From the NCBI GenBank assembly GCA_964602985.1, contig CAZRTJ010000025.1:1-50312 (forward strand): 50,312 nt of DNA, in the 5' to 3' direction. This document shows positions 18,084-26,724 of this stretch, in pieces. The position numbers were made by a program, and so were the translations under genes. This DNA comes from CAYZJB01 sp964602985. GTDB lineage: Bacteria; CLD3; SB21. The notes under the pieces were generated by a model. That model saw only the letters and a program-made list of their open reading frames with translations, did no database searches and had not been told where the DNA came from. Position 1 is the stretch's first letter. Every line of letters starts with the position of its first letter.

Positions 18084-18575
18084 TTAGGGAAACAGTTGAC
18101 GTTCTTCCGCCCGCAGCGTCAGTACACTGAAAGGCGGCGGGGATTTGCCTCCTCCTCCCGCGTTTTCGATCGCATCGAGCGCGCGAACAAGATCCTCATA
18201 ACGTCCATCGCGATCCATTTTGACGAGAATGACTGCCGGGACGGACCGTGCGAGCAGCCGGTCGAGCCTCGAAGGGACATCCTGTGCTTGAACGGGAAAT
18301 GGGTCCGCCAGTCCGGTGCGGATAAAGAATCTCGACTCGGACAGGACGTAGAGAGTCATGATATCTTTGGCCTCCATCGACGAGCCGGCGGCATCTTTTT
18401 GTTCCGGCAGACGAATTTCCAGAGCTCTCGGCAAACGAAAGGCCGTTGTCAACATGAAGAACGTGAGAAGCAGAAACGCAATATCCACAAGAGGTGTCAT
18501 GTCCATTCGAAGAGGCAACCGGCGACGCTTCCGAAAGGCCTTGTGATGGGAGACTGCGGGGACTCCTTCACTCAT
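18084..18575 (-). CDS. ExbD/TolR family protein (second copy)
   Basis: The protein has a basic cytoplasmic N-terminus (KRRRLPLRMDMTPLVD) followed by one transmembrane helix, IAFLLLTFFMLTTAF, and a periplasmic domain. The Asp at the start of the helix (PLVDIAF) is the residue used for proton passage in ExbD and TolR. At 163 residues it is close to family length and carries a Gly/Pro-rich stretch near the end. Its ATG overlaps the preceding exbD by eight bases. Confidence 0.92.
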   Translation of the reverse strand: MSEGVPAVSHHKAFRKRRRLPLRMDMTPLVDIAFLLLTFFMLTTAFRLPRALEIRLPEQKDAAGSSMEAKDIMTLYVLSESRFFIRTGLADPFPVQAQDVPSRLDRLLARSVPAVILVKMDRDGRYEDLVRALDAIENAGGGGKSPPPFSVLTLRAEERQLFP

Positions 18576-18996
18576 ACGGCTCCGTGGCCAGCCGGACGGC
18601 CGTCAGTCCGCTTGCGCGAACGATGTCGAAGACAGGCTCGATGACCTCATAGCGGAGATCCTTGTCCGCCTGTATGACGGCCTGCAGGGCTTCCTTTCCC
18701 TTCCGAGACGAGAGATAGGACTTCAGTACTTCTTTCGTGACCGGACGATACGTATCGTACGTTTCATCCGGTCCCTCCAGGAAGGATCGCAGAAACACCG
18801 TCCCGTTTTCATCCAACGTAATCAGGATCAGTCTCTCCCGATCGATCTTCTGACGAGCGTGCGCCGTCGGAAGTTGTACAGACACACCTTCCGTCACGCG
18901 GAAAGTCGCCGTCAGCATAAAGAACGTCAGCAAGAGAAAGGCCACATCCACTAACGGCGTCATGTCGATCCAGATCGACTTTCTTCGTCGCCTCAC
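18568..18996 (-). CDS. ExbD/TolR family protein (first copy)
   Basis: The 142 residues show the ExbD layout: basic start, DMTPLVDVAFLLLTFFML transmembrane helix with the proton-pathway Asp, then a periplasmic domain. The start codon is GTG, overlapping the stop of the TolQ-like gene in a GTGA. With that gene and the second exbD it forms a proton-driven motor that would act on the cell envelope through a TonB- or TolA-like partner. No such partner gene is in the window. Confidence 0.92.
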   Translation of the reverse strand: MRRRRKSIWIDMTPLVDVAFLLLTFFMLTATFRVTEGVSVQLPTAHARQKIDRERLILITLDENGTVFLRSFLEGPDETYDTYRPVTKEVLKSYLSSRKGKEALQAVIQADKDLRYEVIEPVFDIVRASGLTAVRLATEPYE

Positions 18997-19718
18997 GATC
19001 CTGTCCCGTTCGATCGAAGAAAGTTCATCGTCCGTCCGACCGCCTCATCCGTGTGCTGCAGGATTTGATCCACTTTGTGAGAGCAGTAGTTGTACCCAAT
19101 GATTGCAAGGATCGCCACGATCAACCCTCCTGCCGTATTGATCAGGGCTTCTGAAATCCCAATCGAAAGCTGCACGGCATCCGGAGCGCCCGTCTGAGCC
19201 AGCGCCTTAAACGATCGAATCATGCCGATGGTCGTACCGAGCAACCCGATCATCGTGGCGATGGACGCAATCGTCGACAAAGCCGCGAGGTTTTGTTCCA
19301 GCGCGGGCACCGCAGAATTCGTATGCTGTTCCGTTGTGCGGGTCACCTCGTTCTCGGCGTGACCTTCGGACCATCTCGCCAGACCAGCGGCCAACACCGT
19401 CGCGCAGAGACCTTCCTGTTCCACACACAGCTGTTTCGCCCGCGTGTAGTCCTTGTTTTCCACCGCGTGCAGAACCGCCGTCAGGAAACGATCCCCTCTC
19501 CTTCGACCTGCCGCGGCGGACAGCGCAAAAACGCGCTCGATGCATAAGGCCACAGCCACCATCCACAGCGCCATGAGGATCACGACCAGGAAGCCTCCGG
19601 CATAAATGTAGTGCAGCCCAAACCGGTCATCGGCTGCGCCAAAAACAAACTCCCAGACTCCGTACGAAAACGCCAGAGCCAAAACACCGGTCACGACCAA
19701 AAAACGATTCGCGTTCAT
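18993..19718 (-). CDS. MotA/TolQ/ExbB proton channel family protein
   Basis: The 241 residues have one N-terminal and further internal transmembrane helices. The conserved C-terminal channel block is present: LSTIASIATMIGLLGTTIGMIRSF, then ISEALINTAGGLIVAILAIIGYNY (residue ranges about 140-165 and 180-205). Thr and Gly residues of these helices line the proton path in ExbB/TolQ. It is immediately downstream of rlmB (adjacent stop and start) and coupled to two exbD genes. Confidence 0.93.
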   Translation of the reverse strand: MNANRFLVVTGVLALAFSYGVWEFVFGAADDRFGLHYIYAGGFLVVILMALWMVAVALCIERVFALSAAAGRRRGDRFLTAVLHAVENKDYTRAKQLCVEQEGLCATVLAAGLARWSEGHAENEVTRTTEQHTNSAVPALEQNLAALSTIASIATMIGLLGTTIGMIRSFKALAQTGAPDAVQLSIGISEALINTAGGLIVAILAIIGYNYCSHKVDQILQHTDEAVGRTMNFLRSNGTGS

Positions 19719-20453
19719 CTACGAGCCTTTCCTTCTGCGCATGGCAATTTCGTACATCATGATTCCCGCGGCCACCGAAGCGTTCAGCGACGAAATGCGT
19801 CCGAACACAGGAATTCGTATCAAGAAATCACAGTGTTCCACTACACCTTTTCGCATTCCTTTGCCCTCGCTGCCGATGACCAGGGCGATCGCGTCGGTAC
19901 TGTCTGTACCTTGGAAATCCTTTTCAGCGGATTCATCCGCACCATATATCCAGCACCCCGCTTCCTTGAGGAATTCGATTGCATGCACCAGGTTGGTGAC
20001 CGTCGCGACCGGGATGAAGTGCGTAGCACCGGCCGATGTCTTGACGACGGTAGAATTCACTTCGGCGGAGCCGTGCTTCGGGAGGATCACTCCGTGAAAG
20101 CCCGCGCATTCGGCGCACCGGATAATTGCGCCCAAATTGTGCGGGTCTGTGATACCGTCCAGCAACACGAGGAGCGGCTTCTCGCCCTTCTGTTTGGCCA
20201 TTTCCAGTATCTCTTCCACATCCCACTTTCGTATCGAGGGAGTCTCTTCAAACGCCGCGACCCCCTGATGATTGGCATCCGGTAGCAGGGAATGAATGCG
20301 GTCCTTCGTGACACGCGTGACCCGCACGCCCACCTGAGCGGCAAGCGTTTCAATCTCTTCGACGAACGCCGTCGTCCACACCTCGGACAACGGACGCCCC
20401 GCCCGAAGCGCTTCGAGTACCGGTTTGCGTCCATATAACGAAGGCTTTTTCAT
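19719..20453 (-). CDS. rlmB: 23S rRNA 2'-O-methyltransferase RlmB (TrmH/SpoU family)
   Basis: The 244 residues start YGRKPVLEAL, the substrate-binding domain start of RlmB. The three SPOUT motifs follow: LLDGITDPHNLGAIIRCAE, VIGSEGKGMRKGV, and FGRISSLNASVAAGI. RlmB methylates the ribose of G2251 in E. coli 23S rRNA, and the enzyme forms a knotted dimer. I use the ATG at 20453, which overlaps the LptF/G stop by four bases, rather than an upstream reading from 20585. The family also contains tRNA methyltransferases, but the N-domain supports RlmB. Confidence 0.93.
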   Translation of the reverse strand: MKKPSLYGRKPVLEALRAGRPLSEVWTTAFVEEIETLAAQVGVRVTRVTKDRIHSLLPDANHQGVAAFEETPSIRKWDVEEILEMAKQKGEKPLLVLLDGITDPHNLGAIIRCAECAGFHGVILPKHGSAEVNSTVVKTSAGATHFIPVATVTNLVHAIEFLKEAGCWIYGADESAEKDFQGTDSTDAIALVIGSEGKGMRKGVVEHCDFLIRIPVFGRISSLNASVAAGIMMYEIAMRRRKGS

Positions 20454-21970
20454 CGGCGAAATCGGATCCTCTGCAGGCAGTCCCCAATCCATCCGGTCAG
20501 GTAGTGCAGACCAAAGGTTTTTTCTGATGTGGTCTGAAAAATCAGAAGGACGCCGAGAAATCCCAGAATGAAATTGATGCCCCACATTGCGACAAACGGA
20601 TTCAGTGCCTGCCGGTCCGCATAATCCTCCCCAAGAGTCAGGCAGAAATAGTACACGATGAAGAAGAACAGCGAAATGCCGCCGGCGATTCCCAAATTCC
20701 CTCTGCGGGCCTTGACGCCCAGCGGCGCACCGAGAAGGACGAAGATGAGTCCGGCAAACGGTATCGAGTACTTCTTGTTGACCTCGACCATCAGTTGATC
20801 GATGAGCCGCTCGTAGTTATTCGCCGCGAGCAGATTCGATGTCACCTGTTGCCCGCGCACCCCGCGCTCTTGTGAGAGGCTGTCTGCCCGCAACCCCTTG
20901 GAAGCCTGCTGTTGGGTCGTATCCGCCATGAGTTCACGGATCCGGTCGCGAACGGAATCCGCCAGCGAGGTCTGATACCGCAGGGTATCCGTTCTTGATC
21001 CGAGGTATAGTCGAATGGACCAGGCATGGAGTCGATCCAGCCAGGAGCCTTCCATCAGGAAGGTTCCAATCAAACCGCGGTGGCGCCTGTCGACGTGCCG
21101 CACGACATCCGGATCGGCGTCCAATACTTTCCGCACCTCCGCCAGGCGGCGGTCTCTTTCCCGCCGGTTCTTGTCTACCTCGTCCAACAGCTGATCCACG
21201 TTCTTTTCGCGATCGTTGAAGAACGATTCGTCTTCCTTCTTCAGAGCCAGATTTTCAATTTCGACAACCATCCTGTGTCTGGCAAAACGAACAAGTTGGT
21301 ACGCGTCCGGCTTGACGATGTTGACCTCATGAATTTCTCCATCCTCAAGCGTGATGTTCATCGTTTCATCGACTTCGTCGATTCGAATATCCCCGCGTTC
21401 CGCAGAAACGGTTCGCACAATATCCTTCTGCGTGCGGTCGATGATAGTGACACCGTGAACGGCGCTTCCGAATTCGTCCTTGTTATCGACAATCATGCTG
21501 AAGTTCTCAATCCCTTCGACGAAAACGCCCGGCTCGATGGATAACGTGGGACGCTTACGTTGAATGCTCTTTTTCAAAACGCGGGCCTTGTGATTGGCCT
21601 CCGGTAAAATATAATTATTGAACTGCACCAGACCGTAGGACACGCCGAGGGTCGCAATCACGACAGGCCACAGAAGCGTCAGAAAGCCAGTTCCCCCCGC
21701 CTTCAGCGCGGTGATTTCGTTGTCCGAAGCCATCCGTCCAAAGGCCATGATCGTCGACACCAGGATCGACATCGGTACGACCATGACCACAATCCACGCG
21801 AGATTGTACGCAATGAATTCTAGGATAATATCGATCGTAATGCCTTTGCCAATGATGTACGGCATGGCTTGCAGTACGAAATTCAATACCAACATAGAAG
21901 TGATTATCGCAAAAGCGGACACAAACGGTCCGATGTGTTCGCGAAGAACGTATCGGTACACAATCCACAT
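20450..21970 (-). CDS. lptF: LptF/LptG family LPS export permease, enlarged periplasmic domain
   Basis: Three N-terminal transmembrane helices (about 15-40, 55-78, 98-122) and three C-terminal ones (about 395-485) enclose a periplasmic region, the layout of YjgP/YjgQ permeases. Motifs include MAFGRMASDNEITALKAGG (shown to the coupling helix, about 75-95) and KYSIPFAGLIFVLLGAPLG. LptF and LptG with LptB2 extract LPS from the inner membrane. At 506 residues it is well above the usual 360; the extra part (about 235-375) is charged and probably coiled. Only one such permease is present here, so whether it is F or G is undecided. No clear Shine-Dalgarno lies before the ATG. Confidence 0.9.
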   Translation of the reverse strand: MWIVYRYVLREHIGPFVSAFAIITSMLVLNFVLQAMPYIIGKGITIDIILEFIAYNLAWIVVMVVPMSILVSTIMAFGRMASDNEITALKAGGTGFLTLLWPVVIATLGVSYGLVQFNNYILPEANHKARVLKKSIQRKRPTLSIEPGVFVEGIENFSMIVDNKDEFGSAVHGVTIIDRTQKDIVRTVSAERGDIRIDEVDETMNITLEDGEIHEVNIVKPDAYQLVRFARHRMVVEIENLALKKEDESFFNDREKNVDQLLDEVDKNRRERDRRLAEVRKVLDADPDVVRHVDRRHRGLIGTFLMEGSWLDRLHAWSIRLYLGSRTDTLRYQTSLADSVRDRIRELMADTTQQQASKGLRADSLSQERGVRGQQVTSNLLAANNYERLIDQLMVEVNKKYSIPFAGLIFVLLGAPLGVKARRGNLGIAGGISLFFFIVYYFCLTLGEDYADRQALNPFVAMWGINFILGFLGVLLIFQTTSEKTFGLHYLTGWIGDCLQRIRFRR

Positions 21971-21990
21971 GGGGAATCCGAGGAGGAAGG

Positions 21991-22578
21991 TTACTGGTGT
22001 TTTCCCTTGAGAACGAGAATCTGGTCACGCAACTTGGCGGCCAGTTCATAATTTTCACTCTCAATCGCTTTGTGAAGTTCTTGCTCCAACTGATCGAGAT
22101 GGCTGACAGACGCAGACTCTTCGACGACGGGCGGTTTCATCGGACGCACGTAATTGCCAGAGGACGAATCCACCTCCAGAGAGGCTTTGCTCATAACCTC
22201 TTCCGCCACGAAAATGGGAGCGCCGACCCGGATCGCGATGGCAATCGCGTCGGACGGTCGCGAATCAATCATCTGCTCACCCATGCTGTTGCTCGAAAGA
22301 TGGATCGACGCAAAGAAGGTGTTCTTGTTGAGTTCGGTGATGACGACCTTCTTGACATCGGTATCCAGCGCTTCGAGGAATTGAACGGCGAGATCATGTG
22401 TAAAAGGTCGGAACGGCTTGATGCCTTGCAGTTCCAGTGCGATCGCGTGGGCCTCAGGAGCTCCGATCACAACAGGGAGAACCCGCCCGTTGTCGGCGTT
22501 GGCTTCTATCAACTGGAGGATGTACCCGTTGCTTTGCTCATCCTCCACGATCCACTTGATTTCGACTTGAATTTCCAT
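21991..22578 (-). CDS. Bifunctional nuclease (BFN, DUF151) domain with C-terminal UVR motif
   Basis: Residues 1-130 form the BFN/DUF151 domain, with the signatures LPVVIGAPEAHAIALELQG and the later IDSRPSDAIAIAIRVGAPIFV. After a linker, residues about 158-190 make a UVR motif (LEQELHKAIESENYELAAKLRD), as found in UvrB and ClpC, which binds partner proteins. Plant and archaeal BFN proteins have DNase and RNase activity; the bacterial role is poorly known. I chose the ATG at 22578; a TTG at 22590 is possible. It lies between gatB and the LPS permease in the same operon. Confidence 0.92.
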   Translation of the reverse strand: MEIQVEIKWIVEDEQSNGYILQLIEANADNGRVLPVVIGAPEAHAIALELQGIKPFRPFTHDLAVQFLEALDTDVKKVVITELNKNTFFASIHLSSNSMGEQMIDSRPSDAIAIAIRVGAPIFVAEEVMSKASLEVDSSSGNYVRPMKPPVVEESASVSHLDQLEQELHKAIESENYELAAKLRDQILVLKGKHQ

Positions 22579-22621
22579 GAGTAGCCGCAATCATTTTACA
22601 AAACGACGTTCTGAAAAGCAA

Positions 22622-24073
22622 CTATTTGGCTTTTCGTTCGGCGAGCTTTTGACGGAGAATTTCGTTGGTGAGCTTGGGATTGGCCTTGCCGCGCGACGCT
22701 TTCATGACCTCGCCAACAAAATGGCCAAAAAGGGCCTCCTTGCCGCCGGCATAGGCCTCCAGTTGGGGAACATTTTTTTGAAAGACCTCGTCCACGATCG
22801 ACGCGATCTCCTTCGCATCGGTAATCTGAAGCAAACCTTTCGCCCGAACGATCGCCTCGGCTGTTTCGCCTCCCTGGATCATTTCGACGAATACGGTTTT
22901 GGCAATCTTTCCAGAGATCCGCTCATCTGCTATCATATTCAGGAGTTCGGCCAGCCGCTCCGGCGTGACCGAAAATTCGTGGGCTTCCTGCTTGTTTTCC
23001 TTGAGTACCGCCATCACCTCGCCCATGATCCAATTGCTGGCCAGCTTGGCGTCCTTCGTATGCACCATGACGTCCTCGTAGTAATTGGCCAGGCTCTTGG
23101 TCAGCGTGAGAATGTCGGCATCGTATTTTGGGATGCCATACTGGGACACAAAACGGTCCCTCCTCGCCTGTGGAAGTTCCGCAAGCGATGACTGAATCTC
23201 TTGAATCCATCGCTCGTCGATATGGAGGGGAACGAGGTCCGGTTCAGGAAAATATCGGTAATCGTGCGCCTCTTCTTTGGACCGCATGGAGCGCGAGACG
23301 CCCGCGTTGTCGTCCCACAATCGGGTTTCCTGAACCACGTCTCCCCCTTGCGCGATCAGCTCTTCCTGTCGTCGAATCTCGTACTGAATCGCCCGCTCCA
23401 CGGCTTTGAAGCTGTTCATGTTTTTTAATTCGGTCTTCGTACCGAATGCTTTCTGACCGACCGGCCGGATGGAGACATTGGCGTCGCATCGAAGACTTCC
23501 TTCCTCCATGTTGCCGTCGCAAATTTCCAAGTACTGCACAGTCTGCCGAATCTTGGTCAAGTACGCCGTCACTTCTTCCGTGGTTCGAAAGTCGGCTTCC
23601 GAGACGATCTCGATCAGCGGCGTACCGCATCGATTGAGATCGACAAACGTCACATCTCCCCCCGTAACGGCCGGATCGTGGTTTGACTTCCCGGCATCTT
23701 CCTCGAGGTGAATGCGATGGATTCCAATACGGCGAACCCCGTCCGTTACGTCGACGTCTAGCCAGCCGTGTTCGCAAATGGGTTTGTCGTATTGTGAAAT
23801 CTGGTACCCTTTTGGCAAATCTGGATAGAAATAGTTCTTACGGGCAAAGACAGAGTCCGTGGCGATGGAGCAGTGGGTCGCCAACCCCATCCGGATAGCA
23901 AACTCAACCGCGCGGCGATTCAGCACCGGCAGAGCGCCGGGCAGTCCCAGACAGACGGGACACGTTTGCGTGTTTGGCATGGCCCCGTACTTTGTGCTGC
24001 AGGAACAGAATGCTTTCGTTTGAGTCTGCAGTTGGCAGTGAACCTCCAGACCCATGACCGCTTCAAATGCCAT
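22622..24073 (-). CDS. gatB: Asp-tRNA(Asn)/Glu-tRNA(Gln) amidotransferase subunit B
   Basis: The 483 residues start FEAVMGLEVHCQLQTQTKAF and include the zinc-binding cysteines CSC and CPVCLG. The kinase-like core contains YFYPDLPKGYQISQYD, and a C-terminal tail domain carries FFVGEVMKASRGKANPK-like sequence. GatB activates the misacylated tRNA and delivers it to the ammonia made by GatA, so this lineage makes Gln-tRNA and/or Asn-tRNA indirectly. gatA and gatC are not in the window. The ATG at 24073 overlaps purA by eleven bases; a longer reading would lie inside purA. Confidence 0.96.
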   Translation of the reverse strand: MAFEAVMGLEVHCQLQTQTKAFCSCSTKYGAMPNTQTCPVCLGLPGALPVLNRRAVEFAIRMGLATHCSIATDSVFARKNYFYPDLPKGYQISQYDKPICEHGWLDVDVTDGVRRIGIHRIHLEEDAGKSNHDPAVTGGDVTFVDLNRCGTPLIEIVSEADFRTTEEVTAYLTKIRQTVQYLEICDGNMEEGSLRCDANVSIRPVGQKAFGTKTELKNMNSFKAVERAIQYEIRRQEELIAQGGDVVQETRLWDDNAGVSRSMRSKEEAHDYRYFPEPDLVPLHIDERWIQEIQSSLAELPQARRDRFVSQYGIPKYDADILTLTKSLANYYEDVMVHTKDAKLASNWIMGEVMAVLKENKQEAHEFSVTPERLAELLNMIADERISGKIAKTVFVEMIQGGETAEAIVRAKGLLQITDAKEIASIVDEVFQKNVPQLEAYAGGKEALFGHFVGEVMKASRGKANPKLTNEILRQKLAERKAK

Positions 24074-25352
24074 GGTCCCCCACCGCAATGGTCGCTTCAC
24101 GTTCCTGCCCCACCGAAACGAGTCGGATCTTCGGATGGCCGAGGAAGGATTCCATGAATCGGAGGTACTCTCGTGCACGGTCCGGTAATTCATCCAGCGT
24201 TCGGGCACCGGCCGTCGTCTGGTTCCAGCCCGGGAATGTCTGATACAACGGCTCGACTCGATCCAGCATGCGGGCGTCGGCCACGATTCCCGAGACGTCT
24301 TTTCCCGCGATGCGATATCCGACACAGACCTTCAATTCGTCCAGCGTGTCCAGCACGTCCAATTTGGTCACCGCGATTTCATCCATTCCATTGGTCATCA
24401 TGGAGTACCGGATTTGCACCAGATCCAGCCACCCGCATCGTCGCGGTCGACCAGTAGTGGCACCGAATTCCCCTCCCAGTTCGCGAACCCGGGCTCCGAA
24501 GGATTCGTCAAACTCGGTCGGAAACGGCCCATTCCCGACGCGCGTGGAATACGCCTTGATGACTCCCATCACATGATCGATTTCTTTCGGTCCGATCCCC
24601 AGACCCGTGGCCCCGCCGCCCGCACTGGCGCTGGAACTCGTCACAAACGGATACGTTCCGTGATCGATGTCGAGCATTGTGCCCTGCGCGCCTTCCAGCA
24701 GTATCTCGTCGTCCCGATGGATCGCGTCATACAGAAACGTCACCGTGTCCGCAATCAGCGGCTTGAGGCGCTCACCCAGATCGCAGAACTGAATCAGGAT
24801 TGGCGCCGCTTCCAGTGGTTCCGCGCCAAACGCAACGAGAATCTTGTTTTTTTCGGCAATGTTGTGAGACAATTTCGATTTCAGATGATCGGCGTCGAGC
24901 AGGTCGATCATACGGATGCCGCATCGATCCACCTTGTCCAGGTACGCGGGTCCGATCCCCCGCCGGGTCGTTCCGACCTGATTTTCGCCGAGGTATTTTT
25001 CTTTGGCCTGGTCGATCAGTTTGTGATACGGGAGGATCACATGCGCGTGCGGACTGATCAGGATCCGTCCCTTCATCGAAAGTCCGGCAGAGGCCAGCAT
25101 GTTCATCTCTTCAAACAAGGCGATCGGATCAATGACCACGCCATTGCCCAATACGCACGTCACGCCCTCGTGCAGGATGCCGCTCGGGATGAGGTGCAGG
25201 ACATATTTCTTATCCCCATGGCAAATCGTGTGACCCGCGTTGGCCCCACCCTGATACCGGGCCACTACGTCCGCCTTGGCGGCAAGAAGGTCGACGATCT
25301 TGCCCTTGCCTTCATCACCCCACTGGGCTCCTATGATTACGCGTACGGGCAT
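24063..25352 (-). CDS. purA: Adenylosuccinate synthetase
   Basis: PurA condenses IMP with aspartate using GTP, the first step from IMP to AMP. The 429 residues include the N-terminal GTP/IMP loop GAQWGDEGKGKIVDLLA (residues 8-24), the catalytic Asp/His pair in this loop and in GGANAGHT, and the later GTTRRGIGPAY and TTGRPRRCGWLD blocks. The length is standard. The ATG is preceded by GGAGGG about eleven bases upstream. It is the first gene of a long leftward operon and lies just beyond the terminator of the secDF-STAS operon, so it probably has its own promoter, which I could not identify. Confidence 0.97.
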   Translation of the reverse strand: MPVRVIIGAQWGDEGKGKIVDLLAAKADVVARYQGGANAGHTICHGDKKYVLHLIPSGILHEGVTCVLGNGVVIDPIALFEEMNMLASAGLSMKGRILISPHAHVILPYHKLIDQAKEKYLGENQVGTTRRGIGPAYLDKVDRCGIRMIDLLDADHLKSKLSHNIAEKNKILVAFGAEPLEAAPILIQFCDLGERLKPLIADTVTFLYDAIHRDDEILLEGAQGTMLDIDHGTYPFVTSSSASAGGGATGLGIGPKEIDHVMGVIKAYSTRVGNGPFPTEFDESFGARVRELGGEFGATTGRPRRCGWLDLVQIRYSMMTNGMDEIAVTKLDVLDTLDELKVCVGYRIAGKDVSGIVADARMLDRVEPLYQTFPGWNQTTAGARTLDELPDRAREYLRFMESFLGHPKIRLVSVGQEREATIAVGDHGI

Positions 25353-25394
25353 CTTCTTAGGTACCCTCCCCGACTGGCTCCATCCCTCCCTCCA

Positions 25395-25427
25395 TAAAAA
25401 GATAAGGCTGTTCGGTTCGGAACAGCC
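25395..25427 (-). terminator. Rho-independent terminator after the secD-secF-STAS operon
   Basis: On the minus strand a perfect 8-bp stem, GGCTGTTC / GAACAGCC (25427-25420 and 25413-25406), with a 6-base loop is followed by a T-rich run (TTATCTTTTT). It lies 30 bases past the STAS stop and before purA. Confidence 0.85.
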
Positions 25428-25456
25428 GTTGAAAGTCTGGAGCGGAAGAGAACGGG

Positions 25457-25795
25457 TTACGCGAAACTCTTGATCGCATCCGGAAGATTCTCGAACTGAG
25501 AGAACACATTGGACAATTTTGTGATGTGAAGAATCTGTCGGATCTTCTCTGAGGCGCTGGACAAACGCATATCCCCGCCCGCATTCTTCACATGCGTGAG
25601 ATTGCTGATCAGGATTCCCAATCCCGTGCTATTGATCAAGTCGATCGCCGCCATGTGGATCACGAAATTTTTCCTGCCCTCCAGCAATTTCTGATGAATT
25701 TCGTCACTGATCCGCGCAGCATCCGGTCCGCCCAGGATACTGCCGGAAACTTCAACCACCACAACGTTGGACTGTTCCCCTACACGAACTTCCAT
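25457..25795 (-). CDS. STAS-domain protein, SpoIIAA/RsbV type
   Basis: This 112-residue protein is one STAS domain. The phosphorylation loop reads IDLINSTGLGIL, with Ser at the place phosphorylated in SpoIIAA. It starts with EVRVGEQSNVVVVEVSGSI, the typical first strands. The ATG has a strong Shine-Dalgarno (GGGAGG). It follows secF by 19 bases and is the last gene before the terminator. It is shorter than, and clearly different from, the STAS protein at 16477. A kinase and phosphatase able to act on it may be the fusion at 42908 (inference). Confidence 0.92.
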   Translation of the reverse strand: MEVRVGEQSNVVVVEVSGSILGGPDAARISDEIHQKLLEGRKNFVIHMAAIDLINSTGLGILISNLTHVKNAGGDMRLSSASEKIRQILHITKLSNVFSQFENLPDAIKSFA

Positions 25796-25814
25796 ACCTC
25801 ACCTCCCGGTGAAA

Positions 25815-26711
25815 TTACTTAAGCTTGGCCTTCAGATCTTCACCCGCTCCCCATTCGATCAGGACCGGGCTCGCCACAAAGATGGACGAGTACGTTCCGA
25901 CGACAATTCCGATCAGCAGGGCCCAGGCCAGGGAGCGCAGTACCTCGCCGCCCAACAGAAGGAGAACCACCACGGAGAGCAGAGTGAGCGCGGATGTCAT
26001 CACGGTCCGGCTCAGCGTCTCGTTCACGCTCCGATTGACGATCTCTTCAAACGTCGTGCCTCTCTTGATCAGCCGCGTGTTCTCGCGAATACGGTCAAAG
26101 ACGACGATCGTGTCATTCACCGAGTAGCCGACGATGGTCAGGAACGCCGCGACGGCAGTCAACGAAAACTCCAGTTGCAGAACGACGAAGAACCCCAGCG
26201 TGATCAGCACGTCATGCGTGAGCGCAATGACAGCGGCCAATCCCCATTTCCAGTGAAATCGAATGGCCAGGTAGACGACAATGAAGAACAGACCCCAGAT
26301 CGTGGCCCAAACTGCAGAGGATTTTAACTCACTGCCGATCTTCGGACCCACCTGGCTGACGGAACGCATTTCTATCGTGTTGCCCGGAAAATTCGAAGTC
26401 AGCAATTGTTTGACTTCTCCCGAAACCTCGTTGCTCTGCTCGTGTACGTGAATCAGCACGTTGGTCGGCTCGCCGAAGTTTTGAATCCGGTCCGCGCCAA
26501 ACTTGGATGAAATGACCGAACGAATCTTGTCGAGTTCCACAGGATCGCTGAACTGCACCTCCATCGACGTACCGCCGACGAAGTCCACGCCGTAATTCAA
26601 ACCCATCAGCAGAAACATGCCCAGACTGACGAGAACAAACGTGCCCGATACCAGATACGCCGTGCGTCTCTTCGCTGCAAAATCTATATTCTTATTAACC
26701 AAAAGCTCCAT
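25815..26711 (-). CDS. secF: Protein translocase subunit SecF
   Basis: SecF with SecD uses the proton gradient to pull exported proteins from the SecYEG channel. The 298 residues carry the first helix, the DFVGGTSMEVQF motif of the periplasmic domain, and the helices VIALTHDVLITLGFFV and TIVGYSVNDTIVVFDRIREN with the conserved Asp and Arg. The ATG at 26711 has a good Shine-Dalgarno (AAGGAG); a reading extending to 26852 would run into secD. The gap from secD is 13 bases. Confidence 0.96.
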   Translation of the reverse strand: MELLVNKNIDFAAKRRTAYLVSGTFVLVSLGMFLLMGLNYGVDFVGGTSMEVQFSDPVELDKIRSVISSKFGADRIQNFGEPTNVLIHVHEQSNEVSGEVKQLLTSNFPGNTIEMRSVSQVGPKIGSELKSSAVWATIWGLFFIVVYLAIRFHWKWGLAAVIALTHDVLITLGFFVVLQLEFSLTAVAAFLTIVGYSVNDTIVVFDRIRENTRLIKRGTTFEEIVNRSVNETLSRTVMTSALTLLSVVVLLLLGGEVLRSLAWALLIGIVVGTYSSIFVASPVLIEWGAGEDLKAKLK

Positions 26712-26724
26712 GACGATAATCTCC

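Noticed and set aside
24074..24325. N-terminal extension of gatB
   Set aside because: The extra 84 residues lie in purA, in another frame, and GatB proteins start at the ATG chosen.
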